A DNA stretch of 64,000 nt from an uncultured Geobacteraceae bacterium (GCA_903939115.1 CAJAFV010000080.1:48544-112543); one strand, 5' to 3'; counted from the stretch's first letter, positions 10,662 through 21,297 are shown. Notes: generated by a model from the letters alone, not told the origin. A program made the numbers and translations.

Positions 10662-12467
10662 ATGGACGACGAATTTCTCAGCTGTTACGAGCGAGAGCTG
10701 ACCTTTGTCCGCGAAATGGGGCGGGAGTTTGCCAAAAAATATCCCAAGATCGCGGGGAGACTGCTCCTTGAGCCTGACAAATGCGAGGATCCGCACACGG
10801 AACGGCTTATCGAGGCTTTTGCGTTCATTTCAGCCCGTATCCATCAAAAGATAGATGATGATTTCCCGGAGATGACCCAGTCGTTGCTGAACATCCTTTA
10901 CCCCCATTATACCAACCCGGTTCCGTCTCTCTCGGTGGTGCGCTTTGACCCGGTCGTCAGAAATATTCCCGCCGGAGGATACCTGATCGAGCGTGATACG
11001 CCGCTGTTCTCCAAGCCGGTTGACGGCATCCCGTGTCAGTTTGCGACCACTTCTCCGGTGACCCTCTGGCCCATTGAAGTGGTTTCAGCGGCGCTGGTAG
11101 AACCGCAAAGAGCCGTCAGGGACGCCCAGCAAGCGCTCGTCGTGCGCCTCAAAGCCTATAACAGCAGCACGTTCTCCCGACTCGGCTGTACTGACCTCCG
11201 TTTTTACCTCAATGGCCAGCGGCAGCACGTATTTCATCTGTACGAACTGCTCTTCAACAATGTCTGCCGCGTGGAATGCGAGTCGGTCGGAGGTGTCGGA
11301 GTTCCTAAGATCATTGCACTCGACAATGATGCCATCCGGTCGGTCGGATTTGACCGGGACGAGGGGATGCTTCCCTATTCGGCGCAATCTTTTCCGGGCT
11401 ACCTTCTGCTCTTTGAATATTTCTGCTTTCCCGAAAAATTCCTTTTCTTCGATCTGTCGGGAGTAGACCGCCTCAGGCAGGGCACCATGGGTGATACCAT
11501 GGATGTCTGGATATATCTGAATCGACCGGCAAAAGGAACGCTCCTGGTCAGTGCGGAAACCTTCTGCCTCCATGCAACGCCGGTCGTCAACCTCTTCAAA
11601 CGGAGTGCGGAGCCGATCCGAATGGAACAGCAGAAAACAGAATATCTGCTGATCCCCGACCTGAGAAGGATTGAGGCAACGGAGGTGTTCAGTATTGATA
11701 GAGTTGCAGCGGCGTCGTTTTCTACTGCCGAAAAGCTGGCCGAGTACAAACCGTTCTACTCGATTCGCCATCACCTGGACGAAGGGGACGACTCTACGGA
11801 GGGTGCCTTCTGGCATATGCAGCGGCGTCCCTCGGGGAGAAAAGGGGACAACGGGACCGATGTCTACCTCTCGTTCAGTGATCTTCTCTATGGGCATGTG
11901 GAACTGGAAAGCGAGACACTATCTATTGACATAACGTGTTCCAATCGAGATCTTCCCGCGCGTCTGCCGTTCGGTGCCCGGGAAGGAGACTTCGAGATGG
12001 AGATTGCCGCCCCCGTTTCGCGCATATCCTGCCTCCTGAAGCCGACACCGGTGCGAAGAAGCGCGCAGGGGGGAGCTCTTCAGTGGCGTCTTATCTCACA
12101 TCTTTCCCTCAATTATCTGTCTCTGGTGGAGGGGGGGGGAGACGCGCTGCGGGAAATTCTGAAACTGTATGATTTTGAAAACTCGCCGGCAACCCGGCAG
12201 CAGATAAACGGCATTGTCGCTGTTGCGTCCCGGCATGTGACACGGAGGATCGGCCGCTCCTTCTGCCGGGGGGTTGAGACGACCATTACATTTGATGAAG
12301 ACAAGTTTGCCGGGGCCGGGGTGTACCTTTTTGCATCCGTTCTGGAACGATTTCTTGGCCAGTACGTGTCGGTAAACTCCTTTTCACAGTTGACGGCCCG
12401 AACATTACAGCAGAAAGAGAGGCTCACACAGTGGCCACCGAGAAACGGCAACCGAATACTGCTCTAA
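10662..12467 (+). CDS. tssF: T6SS baseplate subunit TssF; likely start ATG at 10662
   Basis: YERELTFVREMGREFAKKYPKIAGRL...DPHTERLIEAFAFISARIHQKIDDDFPE typical of TssF. Confidence 0.95.
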   Translation: MDDEFLSCYERELTFVREMGREFAKKYPKIAGRLLLEPDKCEDPHTERLIEAFAFISARIHQKIDDDFPEMTQSLLNILYPHYTNPVPSLSVVRFDPVVRNIPAGGYLIERDTPLFSKPVDGIPCQFATTSPVTLWPIEVVSAALVEPQRAVRDAQQALVVRLKAYNSSTFSRLGCTDLRFYLNGQRQHVFHLYELLFNNVCRVECESVGGVGVPKIIALDNDAIRSVGFDRDEGMLPYSAQSFPGYLLLFEYFCFPEKFLFFDLSGVDRLRQGTMGDTMDVWIYLNRPAKGTLLVSAETFCLHATPVVNLFKRSAEPIRMEQQKTEYLLIPDLRRIEATEVFSIDRVAAASFSTAEKLAEYKPFYSIRHHLDEGDDSTEGAFWHMQRRPSGRKGDNGTDVYLSFSDLLYGHVELESETLSIDITCSNRDLPARLPFGAREGDFEMEIAAPVSRISCLLKPTPVRRSAQGGALQWRLISHLSLNYLSLVEGGGDALREILKLYDFENSPATRQQINGIVAVASRHVTRRIGRSFCRGVETTITFDEDKFAGAGVYLFASVLERFLGQYVSVNSFSQLTARTLQQKERLTQWPPRNGNRILL

Positions 12468-13462
12468 AAAAACTGCTCTTTGAGAAGTTTCACGGGCTCT
12501 CCTTTTTCAGGGCAGTGCAGCTCATCGAACTTCTGGACTCCCGGAGAAAAGTGGGGGAAACGCTCTCTCCCGCCGGGGATCCGGTACGTTTCACGGTCAA
12601 GCCCGGACTGGGCTTTCCGCCGAGCGATATTGCGCGTGTCAGGGAAGGCGAAGAAGGAGGGGCTATAGAAATGATAGTTACCTTTATGGGTCTGTTGGGA
12701 CCCACCGGCGCCCTGCCATCCTGGTTCACTACTCTGGCGATGGAGCGCCTGACCGCAAAGGATACGGCATTGACTTCTTTTTTCGACATATTCCACCACC
12801 GGCTGATTTCACTCTTCTACCTGGGATGGAAGAAAAACCGTTTTGCCGCCCGCTGTCTGGCAGAGCCGCGGGACCGCTGCACCACCTATCTCATGAGCCT
12901 CATCGGTCTCGGCACGGAAGGAATCTCCGGCAGGGTCGGGTTTTCACCCGACACCCTCATCTATTTCGGGGGGCAGTTGTCACGACAAGTCTGCCCGGCC
13001 ACTACCATCGAAGCGACAGTTACCCACTGCCTGGGGCTGCATGCCTCGGTGGAACAGTTCATCGAACGGAAAATAGATATTGAAGAAGAGGATCGGACGA
13101 GGCTCGGCTCTGCCAACAACCGTATCGGAGTAAACGCCGTCTGCGGCCGGAACGCCTGGGAAAGTCAGACCCGCTTCCGTCTTAATCTTGGCCCGCTGTC
13201 GTACCGCCAATACCTGCGGTTCATGCCGGATGGCGACCTGCTCAGGCCGCTTGTGTTACTTGTCAACTTTCTGGCCGGTGCGGAGTACGAGTTTGAAATC
13301 AGGCCCTACCTCAAACGGGAAGACGTACCCGGTTTTGTCCTTGGCGAACAGCAGTTTGATTCTCCTCGCCTCGGATGGTCCACCTGGGTTAATTCACCAG
13401 GTTTGGTGGTGCTGAAAGACCCCTTTGTTACTTTTGAGGCTGAGGAGTTGAGGGCATGCTGA
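12431..13462 (+). CDS. tssG: T6SS baseplate subunit TssG
   Basis: FFRAVQLIE..., FMGLLGPTGALPSWFT; overlaps tssF 3' end. Confidence 0.95.
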   Translation: MATEKRQPNTALKKLLFEKFHGLSFFRAVQLIELLDSRRKVGETLSPAGDPVRFTVKPGLGFPPSDIARVREGEEGGAIEMIVTFMGLLGPTGALPSWFTTLAMERLTAKDTALTSFFDIFHHRLISLFYLGWKKNRFAARCLAEPRDRCTTYLMSLIGLGTEGISGRVGFSPDTLIYFGGQLSRQVCPATTIEATVTHCLGLHASVEQFIERKIDIEEEDRTRLGSANNRIGVNAVCGRNAWESQTRFRLNLGPLSYRQYLRFMPDGDLLRPLVLLVNFLAGAEYEFEIRPYLKREDVPGFVLGEQQFDSPRLGWSTWVNSPGLVVLKDPFVTFEAEELRAC

Positions 13463-13487
13463 CACTATGTGTAAAAGGAGGACCACC

Positions 13488-16127
13488 ATGATCAAAACCG
13501 ACCTGAGGTCACTGATCAGCAAACTCGACGCCACCTGCCGCGGCGCCCTGGAAGCGGCTGCGGGGCTCTGTCTTTCCCATACAAACTACGAGGTTGAGCC
13601 GGAGCACTTCATAGTCAAGCTTCTGGAGATGGAGAACACTGACTTAAGCAGGATACTCCGTCATTTTGAAATCAACGAAGGGCGTCTGGTTGCCGACCTT
13701 ACCCGTGCCATTGAGGGATTCAAACGAGGTAACGCCCGAACACCTGCTCTCTCTCCCCGAATACCCCGTATGATTCAGGATTCATGGTTGGTGGCATCCG
13801 TCGATTACCAGGCCTCGGCAGTACGCTCCGGCCATATTGTGCTGGCGCTTCTCTCCGATGCGGAGATGGCCCGGATGCTCATCGCCAGTTCCGAAATGTT
13901 CAAAAAAATATCCTTGGAAACCGTGGAAAAAAACCTGACCGATCTGGTGGCCGGTTCCCGTGAGGACGCCGAGACCGGCGGTACTCCACGCTCCGTTGCG
14001 GCGGGGGGCGAGAAGCCTCCTGCTGCCGGCACCAAGGCGCTGGACCAGTTCACCGTCAACCTGACCGAGAAGGCTAAAAAAGGGGAGGTTGATCCGGTGC
14101 TGGGGCGTGACTTCGAGATCAGACAGATGGTCGATATCCTTATTCGTCGCCGTCAGAATAATCCGATCCTGACCGGCGAAGCCGGAGTCGGGAAGACCGC
14201 TGTTGTTGAAGGGTTTGCCCTCAGAATCGTGCAGGGTGACGTTCCACCGCCGCTCCGGAATGTGGAGATACGGACCCTCGATCTTGGGCTTCTACAGGCC
14301 GGGGCGGGGATCAAGGGAGAATTCGAGAACCGGCTCAAGTCGGTCATCAACGAGGTGAAGTCGTCGTCGGTCCCGATCATCCTCTTTATCGACGAGGCCC
14401 ACACCCTCATCGGTGCGGGGGCCTCTGCCGGATCGGGGGATGCTGCCAACCTTCTCAAACCGCCTCTGGCACGGGGTGAACTGCGTACCATAGCCGCCAC
14501 CACCTGGGCCGAGTACAAGAAATATTTCGAGAAAGATGCCGCCCTTGCCCGGCGCTTTCAGGTTGTGAAGGTGGAAGAGCCGGACGAGGAAAAGGCCATG
14601 GTTATGATGCGGGCCATCGCTCCCTTCCTGGAAAAGCATCACAGGGTCATGATCACCGATGGAGCGCTGCGTGATGCGGTCCGGCTCTCCCATCGATATA
14701 TTACAGCCCGCCAGCTTCCCGACAAGTCGGTGAGTGTTCTCGACACCGCCTGCGCCCGGGTTGCCATCGGCTTGACGACGAGCCCCGCTGCTGTTGAGGA
14801 TGTCGTCCGCCGGATCGCCGACATCGACAGTGAATTGAGAATTATGGAACGGGAAGCGCTTATGGGTCAGGAACGGAGCGAGCGGATCGCTGCCCTTGAC
14901 GACGAGAAGAAGGAGTGCCAGGACCGTTTTGATGTGCTCGACGCCCGCTGGCGGCAGGAGATGGATATCGCCACCCGGATCATTGGACTAAAAACAGAGA
15001 TCGGCGAGCTCCACGACATCAACCCGTCCGACGAAACCATAGCGCAGAAGCGGGACGAGCTGAAGAAACTTGAGGCGGAACTGACCATGGTCCAGGGGAA
15101 AGAACCGCTGGTGCAGGTGGCTGTCGATCCTCAGATCATTTCCGAGGTTATCTCCGGCTGGACCGGCATCCCGACCGGCCGGATGCTTGTTGACGAAATT
15201 GACACCGTGCTGAAGATGGACAGGCTTTTGGGAGAGCGGATCATTGGCCAGGACCACGCCCTGCAGGCCGTCGCCCGGATGATCCAGACCGCCCACGCCG
15301 GTATCGAGGACCCATCGAAACCGACGGCGGTATTTCTTTTTGCCGGCCCCAGCGGCGTCGGCAAGACTGAAACGGCACTGGCTCTGGCGGAACTGATGTA
15401 TGGCGGTGAAGATCACGTTATCACGATCAACATGTCGGAATATCAGGAGGCCCATACCGTCTCAGGTCTCAAAGGCTCGCCTCCCGGTTATGTGGGGTAC
15501 GGCGAAGGGGGCGTTCTCACCGAGGCGGTACGCAAAAGGCCCTACAGCGTTGTCCTGCTGGACGAGGTGGAAAAGGCACACCCGGATGTGATGGAGCTCT
15601 TCTATCAGGTCTTTGACAAGGGAATACTCGAGGATGGGGAAGGACGACGAATCGATTTCAAGAACACCGTCATCATTCTGACCACCAATTTAGGAACCGA
15701 CACCATCATGAAGGCATGCAGAGACGAAAAGGATATGCCCGATTGGCAGGCGCTCTCGGAGTTGCTGCGGCCCGCGCTGCTGAAACAGTTCAAGCCGGCG
15801 TTCCTCGGGAGGCTGAAGGTGGTGCCGTATTATCCGATCACCGATAAGAATATGCACATGATCGTGAAGCTCAAGCTGGATCGCATCGCCAAACGGATGC
15901 GTGAAAACAGAAACGTTTCTTTCGTCTACGACAAGGGGCTTATCGCGGCAATTGCCGGTCGCTGCACCGAAGTGGAAAGCGGCGCACGAAATGTAGACCA
16001 CATACTGACTAATACACTGCTGCCGGAGCTGTCGCGGGAGTTGCTGACAAAGATGGCACGCGGGGAGCAGGTCAGGGAAGTAAAGGTGTCGATCAAGAAG
16101 GAACAGTTTGTGTTCAAGGAATCGTGA
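13488..16127 (+). CDS. tssH: T6SS ATPase TssH/ClpV
   Basis: AAA+ Clp ATPase with two Walker A motifs (GEAGVGKT; GPSGVGKT) and ClpV-type N-terminus; start ATG 13488. Confidence 0.96.
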   Translation: MIKTDLRSLISKLDATCRGALEAAAGLCLSHTNYEVEPEHFIVKLLEMENTDLSRILRHFEINEGRLVADLTRAIEGFKRGNARTPALSPRIPRMIQDSWLVASVDYQASAVRSGHIVLALLSDAEMARMLIASSEMFKKISLETVEKNLTDLVAGSREDAETGGTPRSVAAGGEKPPAAGTKALDQFTVNLTEKAKKGEVDPVLGRDFEIRQMVDILIRRRQNNPILTGEAGVGKTAVVEGFALRIVQGDVPPPLRNVEIRTLDLGLLQAGAGIKGEFENRLKSVINEVKSSSVPIILFIDEAHTLIGAGASAGSGDAANLLKPPLARGELRTIAATTWAEYKKYFEKDAALARRFQVVKVEEPDEEKAMVMMRAIAPFLEKHHRVMITDGALRDAVRLSHRYITARQLPDKSVSVLDTACARVAIGLTTSPAAVEDVVRRIADIDSELRIMEREALMGQERSERIAALDDEKKECQDRFDVLDARWRQEMDIATRIIGLKTEIGELHDINPSDETIAQKRDELKKLEAELTMVQGKEPLVQVAVDPQIISEVISGWTGIPTGRMLVDEIDTVLKMDRLLGERIIGQDHALQAVARMIQTAHAGIEDPSKPTAVFLFAGPSGVGKTETALALAELMYGGEDHVITINMSEYQEAHTVSGLKGSPPGYVGYGEGGVLTEAVRKRPYSVVLLDEVEKAHPDVMELFYQVFDKGILEDGEGRRIDFKNTVIILTTNLGTDTIMKACRDEKDMPDWQALSELLRPALLKQFKPAFLGRLKVVPYYPITDKNMHMIVKLKLDRIAKRMRENRNVSFVYDKGLIAAIAGRCTEVESGARNVDHILTNTLLPELSRELLTKMARGEQVREVKVSIKKEQFVFKES

Positions 16128-16149
16128 CAATTAGGACGAGAGACCCACG

Positions 16150-16593
16150 ATGGGTCGAAAGGGGGCTGAAATGGCAATTGTATACCTGTGTGGGCATGGT
16201 TCATGGCAAACGGCTGGCGAAGGTGTCATTTTTACGACTCTCCCGGCAGAAACAACCCTTTCTGTCTATGTACCGGCGGGGCGCTTTCTGGGCGTTCCGG
16301 ACGCAATCGCCGTCATCGAACAGGCTCAGGGGGCCAAGCGGCCGGACCAGATTTTCAGGGCTTATCAGGGGTGTCCGGATACGACACTGCATCCCGCAAC
16401 CGAGTTTTCCGGGCTGTTTTTACAGGCTGCAGCAACAGGTGGCGGTCAGGTTCATATGGTCCTTCAAGATACCAAGTTGAGTGCGCTGCTGCAACTGTAC
16501 GCCGGCAACGACTTACACTGGATCGCCTGCCGTGGGCACAATCTCGGAAGGCAGCAGGCAGTTGAAGATTTATTTCCGAGGGTGGCGTGGTAA
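16150..16593 (+). CDS. Hypothetical protein, possibly Stv-like/adhesin-type small domain (AIVYLCGHGSW...)
   Basis: 147 aa ORF between tssH and vgrG, good coding context; family assignment by motif resemblance only. Confidence 0.5.
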   Translation: MGRKGAEMAIVYLCGHGSWQTAGEGVIFTTLPAETTLSVYVPAGRFLGVPDAIAVIEQAQGAKRPDQIFRAYQGCPDTTLHPATEFSGLFLQAAATGGGQVHMVLQDTKLSALLQLYAGNDLHWIACRGHNLGRQQAVEDLFPRVAW

Positions 16594-16609
16594 TTACCAG
16601 AGGTAACGC

Positions 16610-18646
16610 ATGGCATACACTCAGGATGAAAAACTCATCTCGGTAAAGACGCCTCTTGGCAAGGATGTTCTGCTCCTGACCGGTTTCAGGGGAACTGAGG
16701 AAATATCCCGCCTGTTCAACTTCGACCTTGCCATGGTCTCGGAGAATCACGATATCTCCTTCGAAGCGATCGTCGGGAAGAACGTGACTGTTTCCTGCCA
16801 GTTGGCTGATGACAGCGTCCGCTATTTTAACGGAATTATTTCCAGTTTTTCACAAGGTCGCGGCGGTGGTGACAAGGGTGGAGATCCACAATTTTCATGC
16901 TACCGGGCCACACTGGTGCCGTGGATCTGGCTTCTGACAAAAACGTCCGATCTACGCATTTTTCAGAACAAGTCGGCTCCCGATATTATTGACAAGGTTT
17001 TCAAGGATCAGGGCTTCAAGGAGTATCGCCTGAAACTGCAGGGAAGCTATGTCAAGCGCGACTACTGCGTGCAGTACCGGGAAACCGACTTTGGATTTAT
17101 CTCAAGGCTCATGGAGGAGGAGGGAATCTCCTATTTTTTTGAGCACGAAGACGGCAAGCACACGATGGTCATCGGTGACGATCCGTCTGGACACAAGCCC
17201 TGCCCGGGTCAAAAATCGGCATCCTATCACCTGAGCGGAGAAGGGTGGCTGGAGGAAGATGTCATCACTTCCCTGGAAATGAGCAGGCAGATCCGGGCCG
17301 GAAAGTACTCTCTGACAGACTACAATTTCGAGATACCTGCCACCGATCTCACCTCTGTCGTGCCGAGTAAGACCACACTGGGGCCCGGAGAGCGGGAGGT
17401 TTACGACTATCCCGGCTTGTACGGGAAGAAATCTGATGGTGACCGGTTGGCAAAAATCCGCATGGAAGAGGAGGAAGCGCAGATTACGAAGCTCTCCGGA
17501 GCCGGTAACTGCCGGGCATTCACCAGCGGTTATCGCTTTACACTGACCGACCATTACCGCAGGGATCTTAATAATAAGGAGTACCTGCTGGTTTCCGTGA
17601 CCCATGAAGCGGTGGAAGGGTACAGCGCTGATGCGGAGCCCACGTATCGGAACAGCTTCGAGTGTGTCCCCCATGATGTGCCGTTCCGGCCGCTTCGCAC
17701 GACCCCCCGGCCGTTCGTCAAGGGTGTACAGACCGCCATCGTCGTCGGTCCTTCGGGTGAGGAGATCTACCCCGACACGCACGGCCGGGTGAAAGTGCAG
17801 TTCCACTGGGATCGGGAAGGAAAAAAGGACGATAAGAGTTCATGCTGGATCAGGGTGAGCCAGGCCTGGGCCGGTGGCGGCTGGGGTGGCATGCATATCC
17901 CGCGTATCGGTCAGGAGGTAATTGTTGATTTTCTTGAAGGGGACCCCGACCGGCCGATTATTACCGGACGGGTCTACCACGGTGCTAATCCGCCGCCGTA
18001 TCCACTTCCCGGGGAGAAAACCAAAAGCACCATAAAGTCCGATTCATCACCGGGTAGCGGCGGGTTCAACGAGATACGCTTCGAGGACAAGAAGGGGAGC
18101 GAGGAGATCTATCTGCATGGCCAGAAGGAGTGGACTATTGCCATTCTGAACGACAAAAACCAGACGGTCGGGCATGACGAGACCCTGTTGGTGGGGAACA
18201 ACCGGACAAAGGACGTCAAGAAGGATCAGAGCGAGACCGTCGGCGAAAACAAGACAATCAGCGTTGGAAAAAATCACACCGAATCGATCGGTGAAAATGC
18301 CAGCATAGACGTTGGTAAGAACTGCACCACGTCGATTGCAGAGAATTCCAATTTGTCTGTCGGAAAGAACCGTTCTGAACAGATCGGTGAAAAGAGCGAC
18401 ACCAACGTGGATAAGGATATGTCGCTACAGGTTGGCAAGAACAGCTCTACCCAGGTCAGCGAGAATATGGTGATTGATGTTGGCAAAAAAATGACTATTC
18501 AGGCCGCGGACCAGATTGTCCTCCAGGCCGGTGACGCCAGCATTATCCTGAAGAAAAACGGCAACATCATCATCAAGGGAAGTAAGATATCAAGTGATGC
18601 AACGGGCAACATCATCATGAAAGGATCGAAGATCCTGAGCAATTGA
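16610..18646 (+). CDS. vgrG: T6SS spike protein VgrG (TssI)
   Basis: 678 aa; VgrG core, ...GRVKVQFHWDREGKKDDKSSCWIRVSQAWAGGGWGGMHIPRIGQEVIVDFLEGDPDRPIITGRVYHG, then C-terminal beta-helix repeats. Confidence 0.97.
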   Translation: MAYTQDEKLISVKTPLGKDVLLLTGFRGTEEISRLFNFDLAMVSENHDISFEAIVGKNVTVSCQLADDSVRYFNGIISSFSQGRGGGDKGGDPQFSCYRATLVPWIWLLTKTSDLRIFQNKSAPDIIDKVFKDQGFKEYRLKLQGSYVKRDYCVQYRETDFGFISRLMEEEGISYFFEHEDGKHTMVIGDDPSGHKPCPGQKSASYHLSGEGWLEEDVITSLEMSRQIRAGKYSLTDYNFEIPATDLTSVVPSKTTLGPGEREVYDYPGLYGKKSDGDRLAKIRMEEEEAQITKLSGAGNCRAFTSGYRFTLTDHYRRDLNNKEYLLVSVTHEAVEGYSADAEPTYRNSFECVPHDVPFRPLRTTPRPFVKGVQTAIVVGPSGEEIYPDTHGRVKVQFHWDREGKKDDKSSCWIRVSQAWAGGGWGGMHIPRIGQEVIVDFLEGDPDRPIITGRVYHGANPPPYPLPGEKTKSTIKSDSSPGSGGFNEIRFEDKKGSEEIYLHGQKEWTIAILNDKNQTVGHDETLLVGNNRTKDVKKDQSETVGENKTISVGKNHTESIGENASIDVGKNCTTSIAENSNLSVGKNRSEQIGEKSDTNVDKDMSLQVGKNSSTQVSENMVIDVGKKMTIQAADQIVLQAGDASIILKKNGNIIIKGSKISSDATGNIIMKGSKILSN

Positions 18647-18660
18647 GATTGAGGGGTTCT

Positions 18661-19158
18661 ATGTTCAAACAACTCCAAAAGAGTGAAGAGTTTTTGACCG
18701 AATCACCGTTTTCGGTGCCATGCATCGGCCGTATTGCCGGGGCGGGGACACAAGGGGAAGTTCTCGTAGAATACAACGGGTATGGCCCATATCCTGCCCG
18801 GATGCTTGTCGGGATCAGCAGTAGTGAACTTTCCCGGCCAAGGCAGCGAGGGAGGGAATTGCTGCTGGTCTTTGAAAACGGCGATCCGGGAAAGCCGATC
18901 ATTATCGGCCTGATGGCAGACCCGCTTGAGGAACTGATTTCACTGGAGATTGCCGGAGAAAAGACAGAGGAGCCCCGCAACGTACTGATCGACGGCCGAC
19001 AGATCGTGATCGAAGCCGAAGACGAGGTTGTCCTCAAGTGCGGCAAGGGGAGCATCCAGATCCGCAAGGATGGCAAGATCATCATCAAAGGGACGGATCT
19101 GCTCTCCCGCTCATCAGGACCCCAGCGGATACGCGGGGCAAGCGTCAACATCAATTGA
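18661..19158 (+). CDS. DUF6484-type T6SS-associated protein with VgrG-tail-like C-terminus
   Basis: GRIAGAGTQGEVLVEYNGYGPYPARMLVGIS...LLVFENGDPGKPIIIGLM; located after vgrG. Confidence 0.65.
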   Translation: MFKQLQKSEEFLTESPFSVPCIGRIAGAGTQGEVLVEYNGYGPYPARMLVGISSSELSRPRQRGRELLLVFENGDPGKPIIIGLMADPLEELISLEIAGEKTEEPRNVLIDGRQIVIEAEDEVVLKCGKGSIQIRKDGKIIIKGTDLLSRSSGPQRIRGASVNIN

Positions 19159-19195
19159 CAGCCACCATCAAAATGAATCATGTGAGCGTGACCAT

Positions 19196-20224
19196 ATGCT
19201 CCAACTGAAAAACGACACCCCTTTCAAGGCCGGCATAGCCCTTTTCCCCAACGAAAAGGGGGTGGATACTCTGTATGTGACTGTCAAGGCGACGTTCACC
19301 ATTGGCCAGAGCGTGGCTGTGGCAGAAAAGCAAGAGCCGGTTCGGTTGGCTGACGAGTATTGGGGCGAACCCGGCCTTTCGAGCCTGAAATATCCTGCGG
19401 ATGTTCATCTGGCGAAACCGTCGACGGATGTCATCGTGGTTGGTTGTGCGCATGCTCCGGAAGGCAAGTCGGTGCAATCACTGGATGTGGCCGTCCAGGT
19501 GGGTGGCAGGCGGAAAATGGTCCGGGTTATTGGCGACAGGGCCTGGCAAAAAATCGGGGATGAACTTCAGACCTCACCACCAGCACCATTCGTAGTCATG
19601 CCGCTTGTGTACGAGCGGGCCTATGGAGGGGTACATGAGATCGGCGGGAAGGTCGCGTTTGAGCCACAGAATCCGGTAGGAAAGGGCTTCAGGGGAGAGC
19701 GCAGGCCGGACGAGATGGCGGGGCAACCGTTGCCGAACCTCGAAGACCCCTCCCGCCTGATCAGCCGCCCCGATGACCAGCCGTCACCGGCCTGTTTCGG
19801 CGCCATTGCCCCTTCGTGGGAGCCGCGGAAGTCGTGTGCCGGGAGTTATGACGGCACGTGGCAGAAGGAGAGGGCACCCTATCTGCCGAATGATTTCCAG
19901 AACCGATACTTCAATGCGGCCCACTCCGACCTTGCCGGTCCAGGTTATCTGCGCGGCGGCGAAGAGGTGACGCTCATCAACATGTCACCTGTCGGAATTC
20001 TGTGGTTTAATTTGCCGGTGTGTCAATTCGATGTGTCGGTGCGGATTGAGGAACGGATGGAGACGCCTCCCCTGAATCTTGAAACCGTCCTGATCGAGCC
20101 TGACGACTCCCGTTTCTCCATGGTCTGGCGCGGTTTCGTGGAGTGCGACAAGAAGCCCTTGAAAGTGAGCCAGGTAAACGTATCGCTGAAAGGTGAAGGA
20201 ACGGAAGGGGCGCACGATGGCTAA
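19196..20224 (+). CDS. DUF2169 domain T6SS accessory/adaptor protein; likely start ATG 19196
   Basis: NDTPFKAGIALFPNEKGVDTLYVTVKATFTI, typical DUF2169 N-terminus; precedes a PAAR-like gene. Confidence 0.8.
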   Translation: MLQLKNDTPFKAGIALFPNEKGVDTLYVTVKATFTIGQSVAVAEKQEPVRLADEYWGEPGLSSLKYPADVHLAKPSTDVIVVGCAHAPEGKSVQSLDVAVQVGGRRKMVRVIGDRAWQKIGDELQTSPPAPFVVMPLVYERAYGGVHEIGGKVAFEPQNPVGKGFRGERRPDEMAGQPLPNLEDPSRLISRPDDQPSPACFGAIAPSWEPRKSCAGSYDGTWQKERAPYLPNDFQNRYFNAAHSDLAGPGYLRGGEEVTLINMSPVGILWFNLPVCQFDVSVRIEERMETPPLNLETVLIEPDDSRFSMVWRGFVECDKKPLKVSQVNVSLKGEGTEGAHDG

Positions 20225-21284
20225 GACGGGAGCGGCAATCGTGGGGATGGGAATGATCACCTCTGTCGGCCTCACTGCCCTGCAGACGGCGGCTTCCGTG
20301 CGAGCAGGGATCACCCGTTTCGCCGAAACCTCGATCTATGACAAGCGGTTTCAGCCGTTCGTCATGTCAATCCTTCCCGACGACGTGCTGCCGCCACTCT
20401 CACCAGATCTGGAGAAGGTGACGGGCCTCACCTCCCGGCAGATCCGGATGCTGCGACTGGCCGCGCCGGCGTTGCAGGAAGCGGTGGCAGGAGTTCCGGA
20501 GCTGAAAAGGATTCCGCTTTTTCTCGGTGGCGCCGAACCGATGGAGAATCGTCCCGCACCGATTACTGAACCGTTTCTGCAGCAGCTCGGCATTCAGGCC
20601 GAAGTGGAGTTTGATCTGGCCGGCAGCAAGGTCTTTCCCGAGGGCAGGGCTGGCGGGTTGGTGGCGCTCAAGGAGGCTCTGGATACTCTGGCAGCGGGAA
20701 AGGCGGAGTCCGTTCTGGTAGGCGGGGTTGATACCTTTCTTGACCTGTATCTGCTCGGCACGCTGGACATGGAGAACCGAATCCTCGGGCCGGGGATCAT
20801 GGACGGCTTTATTCCCGGCGAAGGGGTGGCATTCCTGCTGCTGACCAGCTGGAATGACACCGGGGTTACGGGAATGCCGGTTCTCGGTGCCCTCTCTCCG
20901 GTGTCTCTGGGATTAGAGGACGGGCATCTTTACAGTGAGCAGCCGTACTGGGGGGATGGGCTGGCCGGAGCGTTTACCGGTTTATTCGGATCAGGTAACG
21001 TGCCGGAATCGATCAGGGAACTCTACTCGGCCATGAACGGGGAAAACCATTGGGCAAAGGAGTTGGGAGTGGCCTATATCCGCAACAGTACGGCTTTTTA
21101 TCCGGCATACGGCACGCATCACCCTGCTGATTGCATCGGCGATACCGGCGCCGCCAGCGGGATCATCCTGACCATACTAGCGGCGATAGGTATCAGCAGA
21201 GGGTACCGAAAGAGTCCCTCGTTGGTGACCTGTTCGTCGGACCGGGGAGTTTGCGGGGCAGTAGCTGTTTCATACGCATCATGA
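20217..21284 (+). CDS. Beta-ketoacyl synthase/thiolase-fold-like protein in T6SS cargo module (no obvious catalytic Cys)
   Basis: AIVGMGMITSVGL start, GGVDT and GEGVAFLLL motifs, HPADCIGDTGAASG near C-terminus; FPEGRAGG where an active-site Cys motif is expected. Confidence 0.7.
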   Translation: MAKTGAAIVGMGMITSVGLTALQTAASVRAGITRFAETSIYDKRFQPFVMSILPDDVLPPLSPDLEKVTGLTSRQIRMLRLAAPALQEAVAGVPELKRIPLFLGGAEPMENRPAPITEPFLQQLGIQAEVEFDLAGSKVFPEGRAGGLVALKEALDTLAAGKAESVLVGGVDTFLDLYLLGTLDMENRILGPGIMDGFIPGEGVAFLLLTSWNDTGVTGMPVLGALSPVSLGLEDGHLYSEQPYWGDGLAGAFTGLFGSGNVPESIRELYSAMNGENHWAKELGVAYIRNSTAFYPAYGTHHPADCIGDTGAASGIILTILAAIGISRGYRKSPSLVTCSSDRGVCGAVAVSYAS

Positions 21285-21297
21285 AGGGGAGGAGTAG

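Noticed and set aside
11085-11897. 270-aa minus-strand ORF
   Set aside because: Antisense to tssF; no recognisable domain.
18180-18640. Repeated GENxxxxVGKN units at the VgrG C-terminus
   Set aside because: Expected beta-helix repeats of VgrG needles, not a separate element.
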